NCBI GenBank assembly: GCA_029582265.1
Contig: CM055827.1
Location: forward strand, 124,001-188,000
Direction of reading: 5' to 3'
DNA from: Zoroaster sp. YZ-2022
Taxonomy: Eukaryota; Echinodermata; Asteroidea; Forcipulatida; Zoroasteridae
DNA length: 64,000 nucleotides
How positions within the stretch are numbered: the first letter of the stretch is position 1; each line of letters begins with the position of its first letter. The position numbers were made by a program, and so were the translations under genes. A model generated the notes under the pieces. That model worked only from the letters and a program-made list of their open reading frames with translations. It was not told where the DNA came from and made no database searches. Below are positions 24,501-39,166 of the stretch, one piece after another.

Positions 24501-27500
24501 TCCCTCCGTAAAATACTGTCAAAATACGGGCCATAACTCAGGGTAGACAGCCTATATTGTTGTGATTAAACACAAATACGAATGAAATTATTTCTAGCGA
24601 CGGGTATAACTTTAAAAGTTTTTAAGGGAGGCCGACAAATTTATATCCAAATTAAAGCTTAGGTTCTCCTCTTCAGGAAATCACATGACTTTTACATTTA
24701 GACAATTTCTTCATACCTTAAACGGCCTCCATGCACACTTAGCCCTCCGTAAAATACTGTCAAAATACGGGCCATAACTCAGGGTAGACAGCCTATATTG
24801 TTGTGATTAAAACACAAATACGAATGAAATTATTTCTAGCGACGGGTATAACTTTAAAAGTTTTTAAGGGAGGCCGACAAATTTATATCCAAATTAAAGC
24901 TTAGGTTCTCCTCTTTCAGGAAATCACATGACTTTTACATTTAGACAATTTCTTCATACCTTAAACGGCCTCCATGCACACTTAGCCCGCCGTAAAATAC
25001 TGTCAAAATACGGGCCATAACTCAGGGTAGACAGCCTATATTGTTGTGATTAAAACACAAATACAAATGAAATTATTTCTAGCGACGGGTATAACTTTAA
25101 AAGTTTTTAAAGGAGGCCGACAAATTTATATCCAAATTAAAGCTTAGGTTCTCCTCTTTCAGGAAATCACATGACTTTTACATTTAGACAATTTCTTCAT
25201 ACCTTAAACGGCCTCCATGCACACTTAGTCCTCCGTAAAATACTGTCAAAATACGGGCCATAACTCAGGTAGACAGCCTATATTGTTGTGATTAAAACAC
25301 AAATACGAATGAAATTATTTCTAGCGACGGGTATAACTTTAAAGTTTTTAAGGAGGCCGACAAATTTATATCCAAATTAAAGCTTAGGTTCTCCTTTCAG
25401 GAAATCACATGACTTTTACATTTAGACAATTTCTTCATACCTTAAACGGCCTCCATGCACACTTAGCCCGCATAAAAATACAGACAATATAAGGGCCATA
25501 AATCAGGGTAGACAGCCTATATTGTTGTGATTAAAACACAAATACGAATGAAATTATTTCTAGCGACGGGTATAACTATCACAGTTTTTAAAGGAGGCCG
25601 ACAAATATAGAGCCAAATTAAAGCTTAGGTTCTCCTCTTTCAGTTAATCTCTTGACTTTTACATTTAGACAATTTCTTCATACCTTAAACGGCCTCCATG
25701 CACACTTAGCCTCCGTAAAATACTGTCAAAATACGGGCCATAACTCAGGGTAGACAGCCTATATTGTTGTGATTAAAACACAAATACGAATGAAATTATT
25801 TCTAGCGACGGGTATAACTTTAAAAGTTTTTAAGGGAGGCCGACAAATTTATATCCAAATTAAAGCTTAGGTTCTCCTAATTTCAGGAAATCACATGACT
25901 TTTACATTTAGACAATTTCTTCATATCTTAAACGGCCTCCATGCACACTTAGCCCGCCGTAAAATACTGTCAAAATACGGGCCATAACTCAGGGTAGACA
26001 GCCTATATTGTTGTGATTAAAACACAAATACGAATGAAATTATTTCTAGCGACGGGTATAACTTTAAAAGTTTTAAGGGAGGCCGACAAATTTATATCCA
26101 AATTAAAGCTTAGGTTCTCCTCTTTCAGGAAATCACATGACCTTTACATTTAGACAATTTCTTCATACCTTAAACGGCCTCCATGCACACTTATCCCTCC
26201 GTAAAATACTGTCAAAATACGGGCCATAACTCAGGGTAGACAGCCTATATTGTTGTGATTAAAACACAAATACGAATGAAATTATTTCTAGCGACGGGTA
26301 TAACTTTAAAAGTTTTTAAGGGAGGCCGACAAATTTATATCCAAATTAAAGCTTAGGTTCAAGACGTTGAGGAAATCACATGACTTTTACATTTAGACAA
26401 TTTCTTCATACCTTAAACGGCCTCCATGCACACTTAGCCCTCCGTAAAATACTGTCAAAATACGGGCCATAACTCAGGGTAGACAGCCTATATTGTTGTG
26501 ATTAAAACACAAATACGAATGAAATTATTTCTAGCGACGGGTATAACTTTAAAAGTTTTTAAGGAAGGCCGACAAATTTATATCCAAATTAAAGCTTAGG
26601 TTCTCCTCTTTCAGGAAATCACATGACTTTACATTTAGACAATTTCTTCATACCTTAAACGGCCTCCATGCACACTTATTCCTCCGTAAAATACTGTCAA
26701 AATACGGGCCATAACTCAGGGTAGACAGCCTATATTGTTGTGATTAAAACACAAATACGAATGAAATTATTTCTAGCGACGGGTATAACTTTAAAAGTTT
26801 TTAAGGGAGGCCGACAAATTTATATCCAAATTAAAGCTTAGGTTCTCCTCTTTCAGGAAATCACATGACTTTTACATTTAGACAATTTCTTCATACCTTA
26901 AACGGCCTCCATGCACACTTAGCCCGCCGTAAAATACTGTCAAAATACGGGCCATAACTCAGGGTAGACAGCCTATATTGTTGTGATTAAAACACAAATA
27001 CGAATGAAATTATTTCTAGCGACGGGTATAACTTTAAAAGTTTTTAAGGGAGGCCGACAAATTTATATCCAAATTAAAGCTTAGGTTCTCCTCTTTCAGG
27101 AAATCACATGACTTTTACATTTAGACAATTTCTTCATACCTTAAACGGCCTCCATGCACACTTAGCCCGCCGTAAAATACTGTCAAAATACGGGCCATAA
27201 CTCAGGGTAGACAGCCTATATTGTTGTGATTAAAACACAAATACGAATGAAATTATTTCTAGCGACGGGTATAACTTTAAAAGTTTTAAGGGAGGCCGAC
27301 AAATTTATATCCAAATTAAAGCTTAGGTTCTCCTCTTCAGGAAATCACATGACTTTTACATTTAGACAATTTCTTCATACCTTAAACGGCCTCCATGCAC
27401 ACTTAGCCCGCCGTAAAATACTGTCAAAATACGGGCCATAACTCAGGGTAGACAGCCTATATTGTTGTGATTAAAACACAAATACGAATGAAATTATTTC

Positions 27501-30500
27501 TAGCGACGGGTATAACTTTAAAAGTTTTTAAGGGAGGCCGACAAATTTATATCCAAATTAAAGCTTAGGTTCTCCTCTTCAGGAAATCACATGACTTTTA
27601 CATTTAGACAATTTCTTCATACCTTAAACGGCCTCCATGCACACTTAGCCCTCCGTAAAATACTGTCAAAATACGGGCCATAACTCAGGGTAGACAGCCT
27701 ATATTGTTGTGATTAAAACACAAATACGAATGAAATTATTTCTAGCGACGGGTATAACTTTAAAAGTTTTAAAGGAGGCCGACAAATTTATATCCAAATT
27801 AAAGCTTAGGTTCTCCTCTTTCAGGAAATCACATGACTTTTACATTTAGACAATTTCTTCATACCTTAAACGGCCTCCATGCACACTTAGCCCGCCGTAA
27901 AATACTGTCAAAATACGGGCCATAACTCAGGGTAGACAGCCTATATTGTTGTGATTAAAACACAAATACGAATGAAATTATTTCTAGCGACGGGTATAAC
28001 TTTAAAAGTTTTTATAGGAGGCCGACAAATTTATATCCAAATTAAAGCTTAGCTTCTCCTCTTTCAGGAAATCACATGACTTTTACATTTAGACAATTTC
28101 TTCATACCTTAAACGGCCTCCATGCACACTTATCCCTCCGTAAAATACTGTCAAAATACGGGCCATAACTCAGGGTAGACAGCCTATATTGTTGTGATTA
28201 AAACACAAATACGAATGAAATTATTTCTAGCGACGGCTATAACTTTAAAAGTTTTTAAGGGAGGCCGACAAATTTATATCCAAATTAAAGCTTAGGTTCT
28301 CCTCTTTTGAGGAAATCACATGACTTTTACATTAAGACAATTTCTTCATACCTTAAACGGCCTCCATGCACACTTATCCCTCCGTAAAATACTGTCAAAA
28401 TACGGGCCATAACTCAGGGTAGACAGCCTATATTGTTGTGATTAAAACACAAATACGAATGAAATTATTTCTAGCGACGGGTATAACTTTAAAAGTTTTT
28501 AAGGGAGGCCGACAAATTTATATCCAAATTAAAGCTTAGGTTCTCCTCTTTCAGGAAATCACATGACTTTTACATTTAGACAATTTCTTCATACCTTAAA
28601 CGGCCTCCATGCACACTTAGCCCTCCGTAAAATACTGTCAAAATACGGGCCATAACTCAGGGTAGACAGCCTATATTGTTGTGATTAAAACACAAATACG
28701 AATGAAATTATTTCTAGCGACGGGTATAACTTTAAAAGTTTTTAAGGAGGCCGACAAATTTATATCCAAATTAAAGCTTAGGTTCTCCTCTTTCAGGAAA
28801 TCACATGACTTTTACATTTAGACAATTTCTTCATACCTTAAACGGCCTCCATGCACACTTAGCCCGCCGTAAAATACTGTCAAAATACGGGCCATAACTC
28901 AGGGTAGACAGCCTATATTGTTGTGATTAAAACACAAATACGAATGAAATTATTTCTAGCGACGGGTATAACTTTAAAAGAAGTAAAGGGAGGCCGACAA
29001 ATTTATATACAAATTAAAGCTTAGGTTCTCCTTTCAGGAAATCACATGACTTTTACATTTAGACAATTTCTTCATACCTTAAATGGCCTCCATGCACACT
29101 TAGCCTTACCTTAAAATACTGTCAAAATACGGGCCATAACTCAGGGTAGACAGCCTATATTGTTGTGATTAAAACACAAATACAAATGAAATTATTTCTA
29201 GCGACGGGTATAACTTTAAAGGATTTAAAAGGAGGCCGACAAATTTATATCCAAATTAAAGCTTAGGTTCTCCTCTTTCAGGAAATCACATGACTTTTAC
29301 ATTTAGACAATTTCTTCATACCTTAAACGGCCTCCATGCACACTTAGCCCGCCGTAAAATACTGTCAAAATACGGGCCATAACTCAGGGTAGACAGCCTA
29401 TATTGTTGTGATTAAAACACAAATACGAATGAAATTATTTCTAGCGACGGGTATAACTTTAAAAGTTTTTAAAGGAGGCCGACAAATTTATATCCAAATT
29501 AAAGCTTAGGTTCTCCTCTTTTGAGGAAATCACATGACTTTTACATTTAGACAATTTCTTCATACCTTAAACGGCCTCCATGCACACTTAGCCCTCCGTA
29601 AAATACTGTCAAAATACGGGCCATAACTCAGGGTAGACAGCCTATATTGTTGTGATTAAAACACAAATACGAATGAAATTATTTCTAGCGACGGGTATAA
29701 CTTTAAAAGTTTTTAAGGGAGGCCGACAAATTTATATCCAAATTAAAGCTTAGGTTCTCCTCTTTCAGGAAATCACATGACTTTTACATTTAGACAATTT
29801 CTTCATACCTTAAACGGCCTCCATGCACACTTATCCCTCCGTAAAATACTGTCAAAATACGGGCCATAACTCAGGGTAGACAGCCTATATTGTTGTGATT
29901 AAAACACAAATACGAATGAAATTATTTCTAGCGACGGGTATAACTTTAAAAGTTTTTAAGGACGGCCGACAAATTTATATCCAAATTAAAGCTTAGGTTC
30001 TCCTCTTTCAGGAAATCACATGACTTTTACATTTAGACAATTTCTTCATACCTTAAACGGCCTCCATGCACACTTAGCCTCCGTAAAATACTGTCAAAAT
30101 ACGGGCCATAACTCAGGGTAGACAGCCTATATTGTTGTGATTAAAACACAAATACGAATGAAATTATTTCTAGCGACGGGTATAACTTTAAAATTTTTAA
30201 GGGAGGCCGACAAATTTATATCCAAATTAAAGCTTAGGTTCTCCTCTTTCAGGAAATCACATGACTTTTACATTTAGACAATTTCTTCATACCTTAAACG
30301 GCCTCCATGCACACTTAGCCTCCGTAAAATACTGTCAAAATACGGGCCATAACTCAGGGTAGACAGCCTATATTGTTGTGATTAAAACACAAATACAAAT
30401 GAAATTATTTCTAGCGACGGGTATAACTTTAAAAGTTTTTAAAGGAGGCCGACAAATTTATATCCAAATTAAAGCTTAGGTTCTCCTCTTTTGAGGAAAT

Positions 30501-33500
30501 CACATGACTTTTACATTTAGACAATTTCTTCATACCTTAAACGGCCTCCATGCACACTTAGCCCGCCGTAAAATACTGTCAAAATACGGGCCATAACTCA
30601 GGGTAGACAGCCCATATTGTTGTGATTAAAACACAAATACGAAATGAAATTATTTCTAGCGACGGGTATAACTTTAAAAGTTTTTAAAGGAGGCCGACAA
30701 ATTTATATCCAAATTAAAGCTTAGGTTCTCCTCCTTCAGGAAATCACATGACTTTTACATTTAGACAATTTCTTCATACCTTAAACGGCCTCCATGCACA
30801 CTTATCCCTCCGTAAAATACTGTCAAAATACGGGCCATAACTCAGGGTAGACAGCCTATATTGTTGTGATTAAAACACAAATACGAATGAAATTATTTCT
30901 AGCGACGGGTATAACTTTAAAAGTTTTTAAGGGAGGCCGACAAATTTATATCCAAATTAAAGCTTAGGTTCTCCTCTTTCAGGAAATCACATGACTTTTA
31001 CATTTAGACAATTTCTTCATACCTTAAACGGCCTCCATGCACACTTAGCCCTCCGTAAAATACTGTCAAAATACGGGCCATAACTCAGGGTAGACAGCCT
31101 ATATTGTTGTGATTAAACACAAATACGAATGAAATTATTTCTAGCGACGGGTATAACTTTAAAAGTTTTTAAAGGAGGCCGACAAATTTATATCCAAATT
31201 AAAGCTTAGGTTCTCCTCTTTCAGGAAATCACATGACTTTTACATTTAGACAATTTCTTCATACCTTAAACGGCCTCCATGCACACTTAGCCCGCCGTAA
31301 AATACTGTCAAAATACGGGCCATAACTCAGGGTAGACAGCCTATATTGTTGTGATTAAAACATTAAGGGAGGCCGACAAATTTATATCCAAATTAAAGCT
31401 TAGGTTCTCCTCTTTCAGGAAATCACATGACTTTTACATTTAGACAATTTCTTCATACCTTAAACGGCCTCCATGCACACTTAGCCCGCCGTAAAATACT
31501 GTCAAAATACGGGCCATAACTCAGGGTAGACAGCCTATATTGTTGTGATTAAAACACAAATACGAATGAAATTATTTCTAGCGACGGGTATAACTTTAAA
31601 AGTTTTAAGGGCGGCCGACAAATTTATATCCAAATTAAAGCTTAGGTTCTCCTCTTTCAGGAAATCACATGACTTTTTAATTTAGACAATTTCTTCATAC
31701 CTTAAACGGCCTCCATGCACACTTAGCCCGCCGTAAAATACTGTCAAAATACGGGCCATAACTCAGGGTAGACAGCCTATATTGTTGTGATTAAAACACA
31801 AATACAAATGAAATTATTTCTAGCGACGGGTATAACTTTAAAAGTTTTTAAAGGAGGCCGACAAATTTATATCCAAATTAAAGCTTAGGTTCTCCTCTTC
31901 AGGAAATCACATGACTTTTACATTTAGACAATTTCTTCATACCTTAAACGGCCTCCATGCACACTTAGCCCTCCGTAAAATACTGTCAAAATACGGGCCA
32001 TAACTCAGGGTAGACAGCCTATATTGTTGTGATTAAAACACAAATACGAATGAAATTATTTCTAGCGACGGGTATAACTTTAAAAGTTTTTATGGAAGCC
32101 GACAAATTTATATCCAAATTAAAGCTTAGGTTCTCCTCTTTCAGGAAATCACATGACTTTTACATTTAGACAATTTCTTCATACCTTAAACGGCCTCCAT
32201 GCACACTTAGCCCTCCGTAAAATACTGTCAAAATACGGGCCATAACTCAGGGTAGACAGCCTATATTGTTGTGATTAAAACACAAATACGAATGAAATTA
32301 TTTCTAGCGACGGTATAACTTTAAAGTTTTTAAAGGAGGCCGACAAATTTATATCCAAATTAAAGCTTAGGTTCTCCTCTTTCAGGAAATCACATGACTT
32401 TTACATTTAGACAATTTCTTCATACCTTAAACGGCCTCCATGCACACTTAGCCCGCCGTAAAATACTGTCAAAATACGGGCCATAACTCAGGGTAGACAG
32501 CCTATATTGTTGTGATTAAAACACAAATACGAATGAAATTATTTCTAGCGACGGGTATAACTTTAAAAGTTTTTAATGGAGGCCGACAAATTTATATCCA
32601 AATTAAAGCTTAGGTTCTCCTCTTCAGGAAATCACATGACTTTTACATTTAGACAATTTCTTCATACCTTAAATGGCCTCCATGCACACTTAGCCCTCCG
32701 TAAAATACTGTCAAAATACGGGCCATAACTCAGGGTAGACAGCCTATATTGTTGTGATTAAAACACAAATACAAATGAAATTATTTCTAGCGACGGGTAT
32801 AACTTTAAAAGTTTTTAAAGGAGGCCGACAAATTTATATCCAAATTAAAGCTTAGGTTCTCCTCTTTCAGGAAATCACATGACTTTTACATTTAGACAAT
32901 TTCTTCATACCTTAAACGGCCTCCATGCACACTTAGCCCGCCGTAAAATACTGTCAAAATACGGGCCATAACTCAGGGTAGACAGCCTATATTGTTGTGA
33001 TTAAAACACAAATACGAATGAAATTATTTCTAGCGACGGGTATAACTTTAAAAGTTTTTAAGGGAGGCCGACAAATTTATATCCAAATTAAAGCTTAGGT
33101 TCTCCTCTTCAGGAAATCACATGACTTTACATTTAGACAATTTCTTCATACCTTAAACGGCCTCCATGCACACTTATTCCTCCGTAAAATACTGTCAAAA
33201 TACGGGCCATAACTCAGGGTAGACAGCCTATATTTTTGTGATTAAAACACAAATACGAATGAAATTATTTCTAGCGACGGATATAACTTTAAAAGTTTTA
33301 AGGAGGCCGACAAATTTATATCCAAATTAAAGCTTAGTTTCTCCTCTTTCCGGAAATCACATGACTTTTACATTAAGACAATTTCTTCATACCTGAAACG
33401 GCCTCCATGCACACTTAGCCCTCCGTAAAATACTGTCAAAATACGGGCCATAACTCAGGGTAGACAGCCTATTGTTGTGATTAAAACACAAATACGAATT

Positions 33501-36500
33501 AAATTATTTCTAGCGACGGGTATAACTTTAAAAGTTTTTAAGGAGGCCGACAAATTTATATCCAAATTAAAGCTTAGGTTCTCCTCTTTCAGGAAATCAC
33601 ATGACTTTTACATTTAGACAATTTCTTCATACCTTAAACGGCCTCCATGCACACTTAGCCCGCCGTAAAATACTGTCAAAATACGGGCCATAACTCAGGG
33701 TAGACAGCCTATATTGTTGTGATTAAAACACAAATCCGAATGAAATTATTTCTAGCGACGGGTATAACTGTAAAAGTTGTTAAGGGAGGCCGACAAATTT
33801 ATATCCAAATTAAAGCTTAGGTTCTCCTCTTTCAGGAAATCACATGACTTTTACATTTAGACAATTTCTTCATACCTTAAACGGCCTCCATGCACACTTA
33901 GCCCGCCGTAAAATACTGTCAAAATACGGGCCATAACTCAGGGTAGACAGCCTATATTGTTGTGATTAAAACACAAATACGAATGAAATTATTTCTAGCG
34001 ACGGGTATAACTTTAAAAGTTTTTAAAGGAGGCCGACAAATTTATATCCAAATTAAAGCTTAGGTTCTCCTCTTTCAGGAAATCACATGACTTTTACATT
34101 CAGACAATTTCTTCATACCTTAAACGGCCTCCATGCACACTTAGCCCTCCGTAAAATACTGTCAAAATACGGGCCATAACTCAGGGTAGACAGCCTATAT
34201 TGTTGTGATTAAAACACAAATACGAATGAAATTATTTCTAGCGACGGGTATAACTTTAAAAGTTTTTAAGTGAGGCCGACAAATTTATATCCAAATTAAA
34301 GCTTAGGTTCTCCTCTTTCAGGAAATCACATGACTTTTACATTTAGACAATTTCTTCATACCTTAAACGGCCTCCATGCACACTTAGCCTCCGTAAAATA
34401 CTGTCAAAATACGGGCCATAACTCAGGGTAGACAGCCTATATTGTTGTGATTAAAACACAAATACAAATGAAATTATTTCTAGCGACGGGTATAACTTTA
34501 AAAGTTTTTAAAGGAGGCCGACAAATTTATATCCAAATTAAAGCTTAGGTTCTCCTTTCAGGAAATCACATGACTTTTACATTTAGACAATTTCTTCATA
34601 CCTTAAACGGCCTCCATGCACACTTATCCTCCGTAAAATACTGTCAAAATACGGGCCATAACTCAGGGTAGACAGCCTATATTGTTGTGATTAAACACAC
34701 AAATACGAATGAAATTATTTCTAGCGACGGTATAACTTTAAAAGTTTTATGAGGCCGACAAATTTATATCCAAATTAAAGCTTAGGTTCTCCTCTTTCAG
34801 GAAATCACATGACTTTTACATTTAGACAATTTCTTCATTCCTTAAACGGCCTCCATGCACACTTAGCCACCGTAAAATACTGTCAAAATACGGGCCATAA
34901 CTCAGGGTAGACAGCCTATATTGTTGTGATTAAAACACAAATACGAATGAAATTATTTCTAGCGACGGGTATAACTTTAAAGTTTTTTATGTGATGCCGA
35001 GAAATTTATATCCAAATTAAAGGTTAGGTTCTCCTCTTTCAGGAAATCACATGACTTTACATTTAGACAATTTCTTCATACCTTAAACGGCCTCCATGCA
35101 CACTTAGCCCTCCGTAAAATACTGTCAAAATACGGGCCATAACTCAGGGTAGACAGCCTATATTGTTGTGATTAAAACACAAATACGAATGAAATTATTT
35201 CTAGCGACGGGTATAACTTTAAAAGTTTTTTATTGGAGGTCGACAAATTTATATCCAAATTAAAGCTTAGGTTCTCCTCTTTCAGGAAATCACATGACTT
35301 TTACATTTAGACAATTTCTTCATACCTTAAACGGCCTCCATGCACACTTAGCCTGCCGTAAAATACTGTCAAAATACGGGCCATAACTCAGGGTAGACAG
35401 CCTATATTGTTGTGATTAAAACACAAATACGAATGAAATTATTTCTAGCGACGGGTATAACTTTAAAAGTTTTTAAAGGAGGCCGACAAATTTATATCCA
35501 AATTAAAGCTTAGGTTCTCCTCTTTCAGGAAATCACATGACTTTTACATTTAGACAATTTCTTCATACCTTAAACGGCCTCCATGCACACTTAGCCCGCC
35601 GTAAAATACTGTCAAAATACGGGCCATAACTCAGGGTAGACAGCCTATATTGTTGTGATTAAAACACAAATACGAATGAAATTATTTCTAGCGACGGGTA
35701 TAACTTTAAAATTTTTAAAGGAGGCCGACAAATTTATATCCAAATTAAAGCTTAGGTTCTCCTCTTTCAGGAAATCACATGACTTTACATTTAGACAATT
35801 TCTTCATACCTTAAACGGCCTCCATGCACACTTATCCCTCCGTAAAATACTGTCAAAATACGGGCCATAACTCAGGGTAGACAGCCTATATTGTTGTGAT
35901 TAAAACACAAATACGAATGAAATTATTTCTAGCGACGGGTATAACTTTAAAAGTTTTTAAGGAGGCCGACAAATTTATATCCAAATTAAAGCTTAGGTTC
36001 TCCTTACAGGAAATCACATGACATTTACATTTAGACAATTTCTTCATACCTTAAACGGCCTCCATGCACACTTAGCCCTCCGTAAAATACTGTCAAAATA
36101 CGGGCCATAACTCAGGGTAGACAGCCTATATTGTTGTGATTAAAACACAAATACGAATGAAATTATTTCTAGCGACGGGTATAACTTTAAAAGTTTTTAA
36201 GGAGGCCGACAAATTTATATCCAAATTAAAGCTTAGGTTCTCCTCTTCAGGAAATCACATGACTTTTACATTTAGACAATTTCTTCATACCTTAAACGGC
36301 CTCCATGCACACTTAGCCCTCCGTAAAATACTGTCAAAATACGGGCCATAACTCAGGGTAGACAGCCTATATTGTTGTGATTAAAACACAAATACGAATG
36401 AAATTATTTCTAGCGACGGGTATAACTTTAAAGGTTTTAAGGAGGCCGACAAATTTATATCCAAATTAAAGCTTAGGTTCTCCTCTTCAGGAAATCACAT

Positions 36501-38666
36501 GACTTTTACATTTAGACAATTTCTTCATACCTAAACGGCCTCCATGCACACTTATCCCGCCGTAAAATACTGTCAAAATACGGGCCATAACTCAGGGTAG
36601 ACAGCCTATATTGTTGTGATTAAAACACAAATACGAATGAAATTATTTATAGCGACTGGTATAACTTAAAAAGTTTTAAAAGGAGTACGACAAATTTATA
36701 TACAAATTAAAGCTGAGGTTCTCCTCTTTCAGGAAATCACATGACTTTTACATTTAGACAATTTCTTCATACCTTAAACGGCCCCCATGCACACTTAGCC
36801 CGCCGTAAAATACTGTCAAAATACGGGCCATAACTCAGGGTAGACAGCCTATATTGTTGTGATTAAAACACAAATACGAATGAAATTATTTCTAGCGACG
36901 GGTATAACTTTAAAAGTTTTTAAAGGAGGCCGACAAATTTATATCCAAATTAAAGCTTAGGTTCTCCTCTTTCAGGAAATCACATGACTTTTATATTCAG
37001 ACAATTTCTTCATACCTTAAACGGCCTCCATGCACACTTAGCCCTCCGTAAAATACTGTCAAAATACGGGCCATAACTCAGGGTAGACAGCCTATATTGT
37101 TGTGATTAAAACACAAATACGAATGAAATTATTTCTAGCGACGGGTATAACTTTAAAAGTTTTTAAGGGAGGCCGACAAATTTATATCCAAATTAAAGCT
37201 TAGGTTCTCCTCTTCAGGAAATCACATGACTTTACATTTAAGACAATTTCTTCATACCTTAAACGGCCTCCATGCACACTTATCCCTCCGTAAAATACTG
37301 TCAAAATACGGGCCATAACTCAGGGTAGACAGCCTATATTGTTGTGATTAAAACACAAATACGAATGAAATTATTTCTAGCGACGGGTATAACTTTAAAA
37401 GTTTTAAGGAGGCCGCCAAAATTATATCCAAATTAACTCTTCGTTTCTCCCGCTTCTGCTAATCACATGACTTTTACATTTAGACAATTTCTTCATACCT
37501 TAAACGGCCTCCATGCACACTTAGCCCTCCGTAAAATCCTGTCAAAATACGGCCCATAACTCAGGGTAGACAGCCTATATTGTTGTGATTAAAACACAAA
37601 TACGAATGAAATTATTTCTAGCGACGGGTATAACTTTAAAGGTTTTTAAGGGAGGTCCGACAAATTTATATACCAAATTAAAGCTTAGGTTCTCCTCTTT
37701 CAGGAAATCACATGACTTTTACATTTAGACAATTTCTTCATACCTTAAACGGCTCTCCATGCACACTTAGCCTGCCGTAAAATACTGTCAAAATACGGGC
37801 CATAACTCAGGGTAGACAGCCTATATTGTTGTGATTAAAACACAAATACGAATGAAATTATTTCTAGACGACGGTATAACTTTTAAAAAGTTTTTAAGGA
37901 GGCCGACAAATTTATATCCAAATTAAAGCTTAGGTTCTCCTCTTCAGGAAATCACATGACCTTTTACATTTAGACAATTTCTTCATACCTTAAACGGCCT
38001 CCATGCACACTTAGCCCTCCGTAAAATACTGTCAAAATACGGGCCATAAACTCAGGTAGACAGCCTATATTGTTGTGATTAAAACACAAATACAAATGAA
38101 ATTATTTCTAGCGACGGGTATAACTTTAAAGTTTTAAAGGAGGCCGACAAATTTATATCCAAATTAAAGCTTAGGTTCTCCTTTCAGGAAATCACATGAC
38201 TTTACATTTAGACAATTTCTTCATACCTTAAACGGCCTCCATGCACACTTAGCCTCCGCCGTAAAATACTGTCAAAATACGGGCCATAACTCAGGGTAGA
38301 CAGCCTATATTGTTGTGATTAAAACACATATATGAATGAAATTATTTCTAGCGACGGGTATAACTTTAAAAGTTTTTAAGGGAGGCCGACAAATTTATAT
38401 CCAAATTAAAGCTTAGGTTCTCCTATTGCAGGAAATCACATGACTTTTACATTTAGACAATTTCTTCATACCTTAAACGGCCTCCATGCACACTTATCCC
38501 TCCGTAAAATACTGTCAAAATACGGCCATAACTCAGGGTAGACAGCCTATATTGTTGTGATTAAAACACAAATACGAACGAAATTATTTCTAGCGACGGG
38601 TATAATTTTAAAAGTTTTAAAGAGGCCGAAAAATTAAAAAAATTTAAAGCTTGTCTTCGGGAAACC
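15518..38666. repeat. Satellite DNA, monomer about 242 bp, about 96 head-to-tail copies
   Basis: Each monomer contains GGGCCATAACTCAGGGTAGA, TTGTTGTGATTAAAACACAA, GAAATTATTTCTAGCGACGG, AAATTAAAGCTTAGGTTCTC, CAGGAAATCACATGACTTTT and ACGGCCTCCATGCACACTTA. Spacing from the second to the ninety-fifth monomer averages 242 bp. Central copies are nearly identical. The first eight or nine (to about 17.7 kb) are more varied and mostly carry GACGGTTATA where central copies carry GACGGGTATA. At one site copies read AGCCCGCCG, AGCCCTCCG or ATCCCTCCG, mixed along the array without a fixed period by eye. Aberrant copies: a 33-bp duplication near 17712, a 49-bp deletion at 31364, and scrambled patches near 17290, 25470-25660, 26361 and 37415. 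Frames of 71 codons are not genes. Confidence 0.98.
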
Positions 38667-39166
38667 NNNNNNNNNNNNNNNNNNNNNNNNNNNNNNNNNN
38701 NNNNNNNNNNNNNNNNNNNNNNNNNNNNNNNNNNNNNNNNNNNNNNNNNNNNNNNNNNNNNNNNNNNNNNNNNNNNNNNNNNNNNNNNNNNNNNNNNNNN
38801 NNNNNNNNNNNNNNNNNNNNNNNNNNNNNNNNNNNNNNNNNNNNNNNNNNNNNNNNNNNNNNNNNNNNNNNNNNNNNNNNNNNNNNNNNNNNNNNNNNNN
38901 NNNNNNNNNNNNNNNNNNNNNNNNNNNNNNNNNNNNNNNNNNNNNNNNNNNNNNNNNNNNNNNNNNNNNNNNNNNNNNNNNNNNNNNNNNNNNNNNNNNN
39001 NNNNNNNNNNNNNNNNNNNNNNNNNNNNNNNNNNNNNNNNNNNNNNNNNNNNNNNNNNNNNNNNNNNNNNNNNNNNNNNNNNNNNNNNNNNNNNNNNNNN
39101 NNNNNNNNNNNNNNNNNNNNNNNNNNNNNNNNNNNNNNNNNNNNNNNNNNNNNNNNNNNNNNNNNN
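38667..39166. other. Assembly gap, exactly 500 N, at the right end of the satellite
   Basis: A placeholder run. The array still has its central monomer type until just before the gap and the last 80 bp are degraded, so the true satellite end is not seen. Confidence 0.99.

Noticed and set aside
15807..36351. 71-codon frames in several satellite monomers (for example 15807, 27226, 35655, 36136) as small genes
   Set aside because: They are open only in monomers whose small indels happen to keep the frame; most monomers break it. No start context or codon conservation is evident.
15518..38666. CRISPR-like repeat-spacer array
   Set aside because: The unit is about 242 bp and uniform throughout, with no unique spacers and no cas genes. 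The DNA is eukaryotic.
15518..38666. CENP-B box in the satellite (TTCTAGCGACGGG)
   Set aside because: The CENP-B core needs TTCG, then A and CGGG at fixed spacing. Here the fourth base differs and the spacing before CGGG is two bases short.
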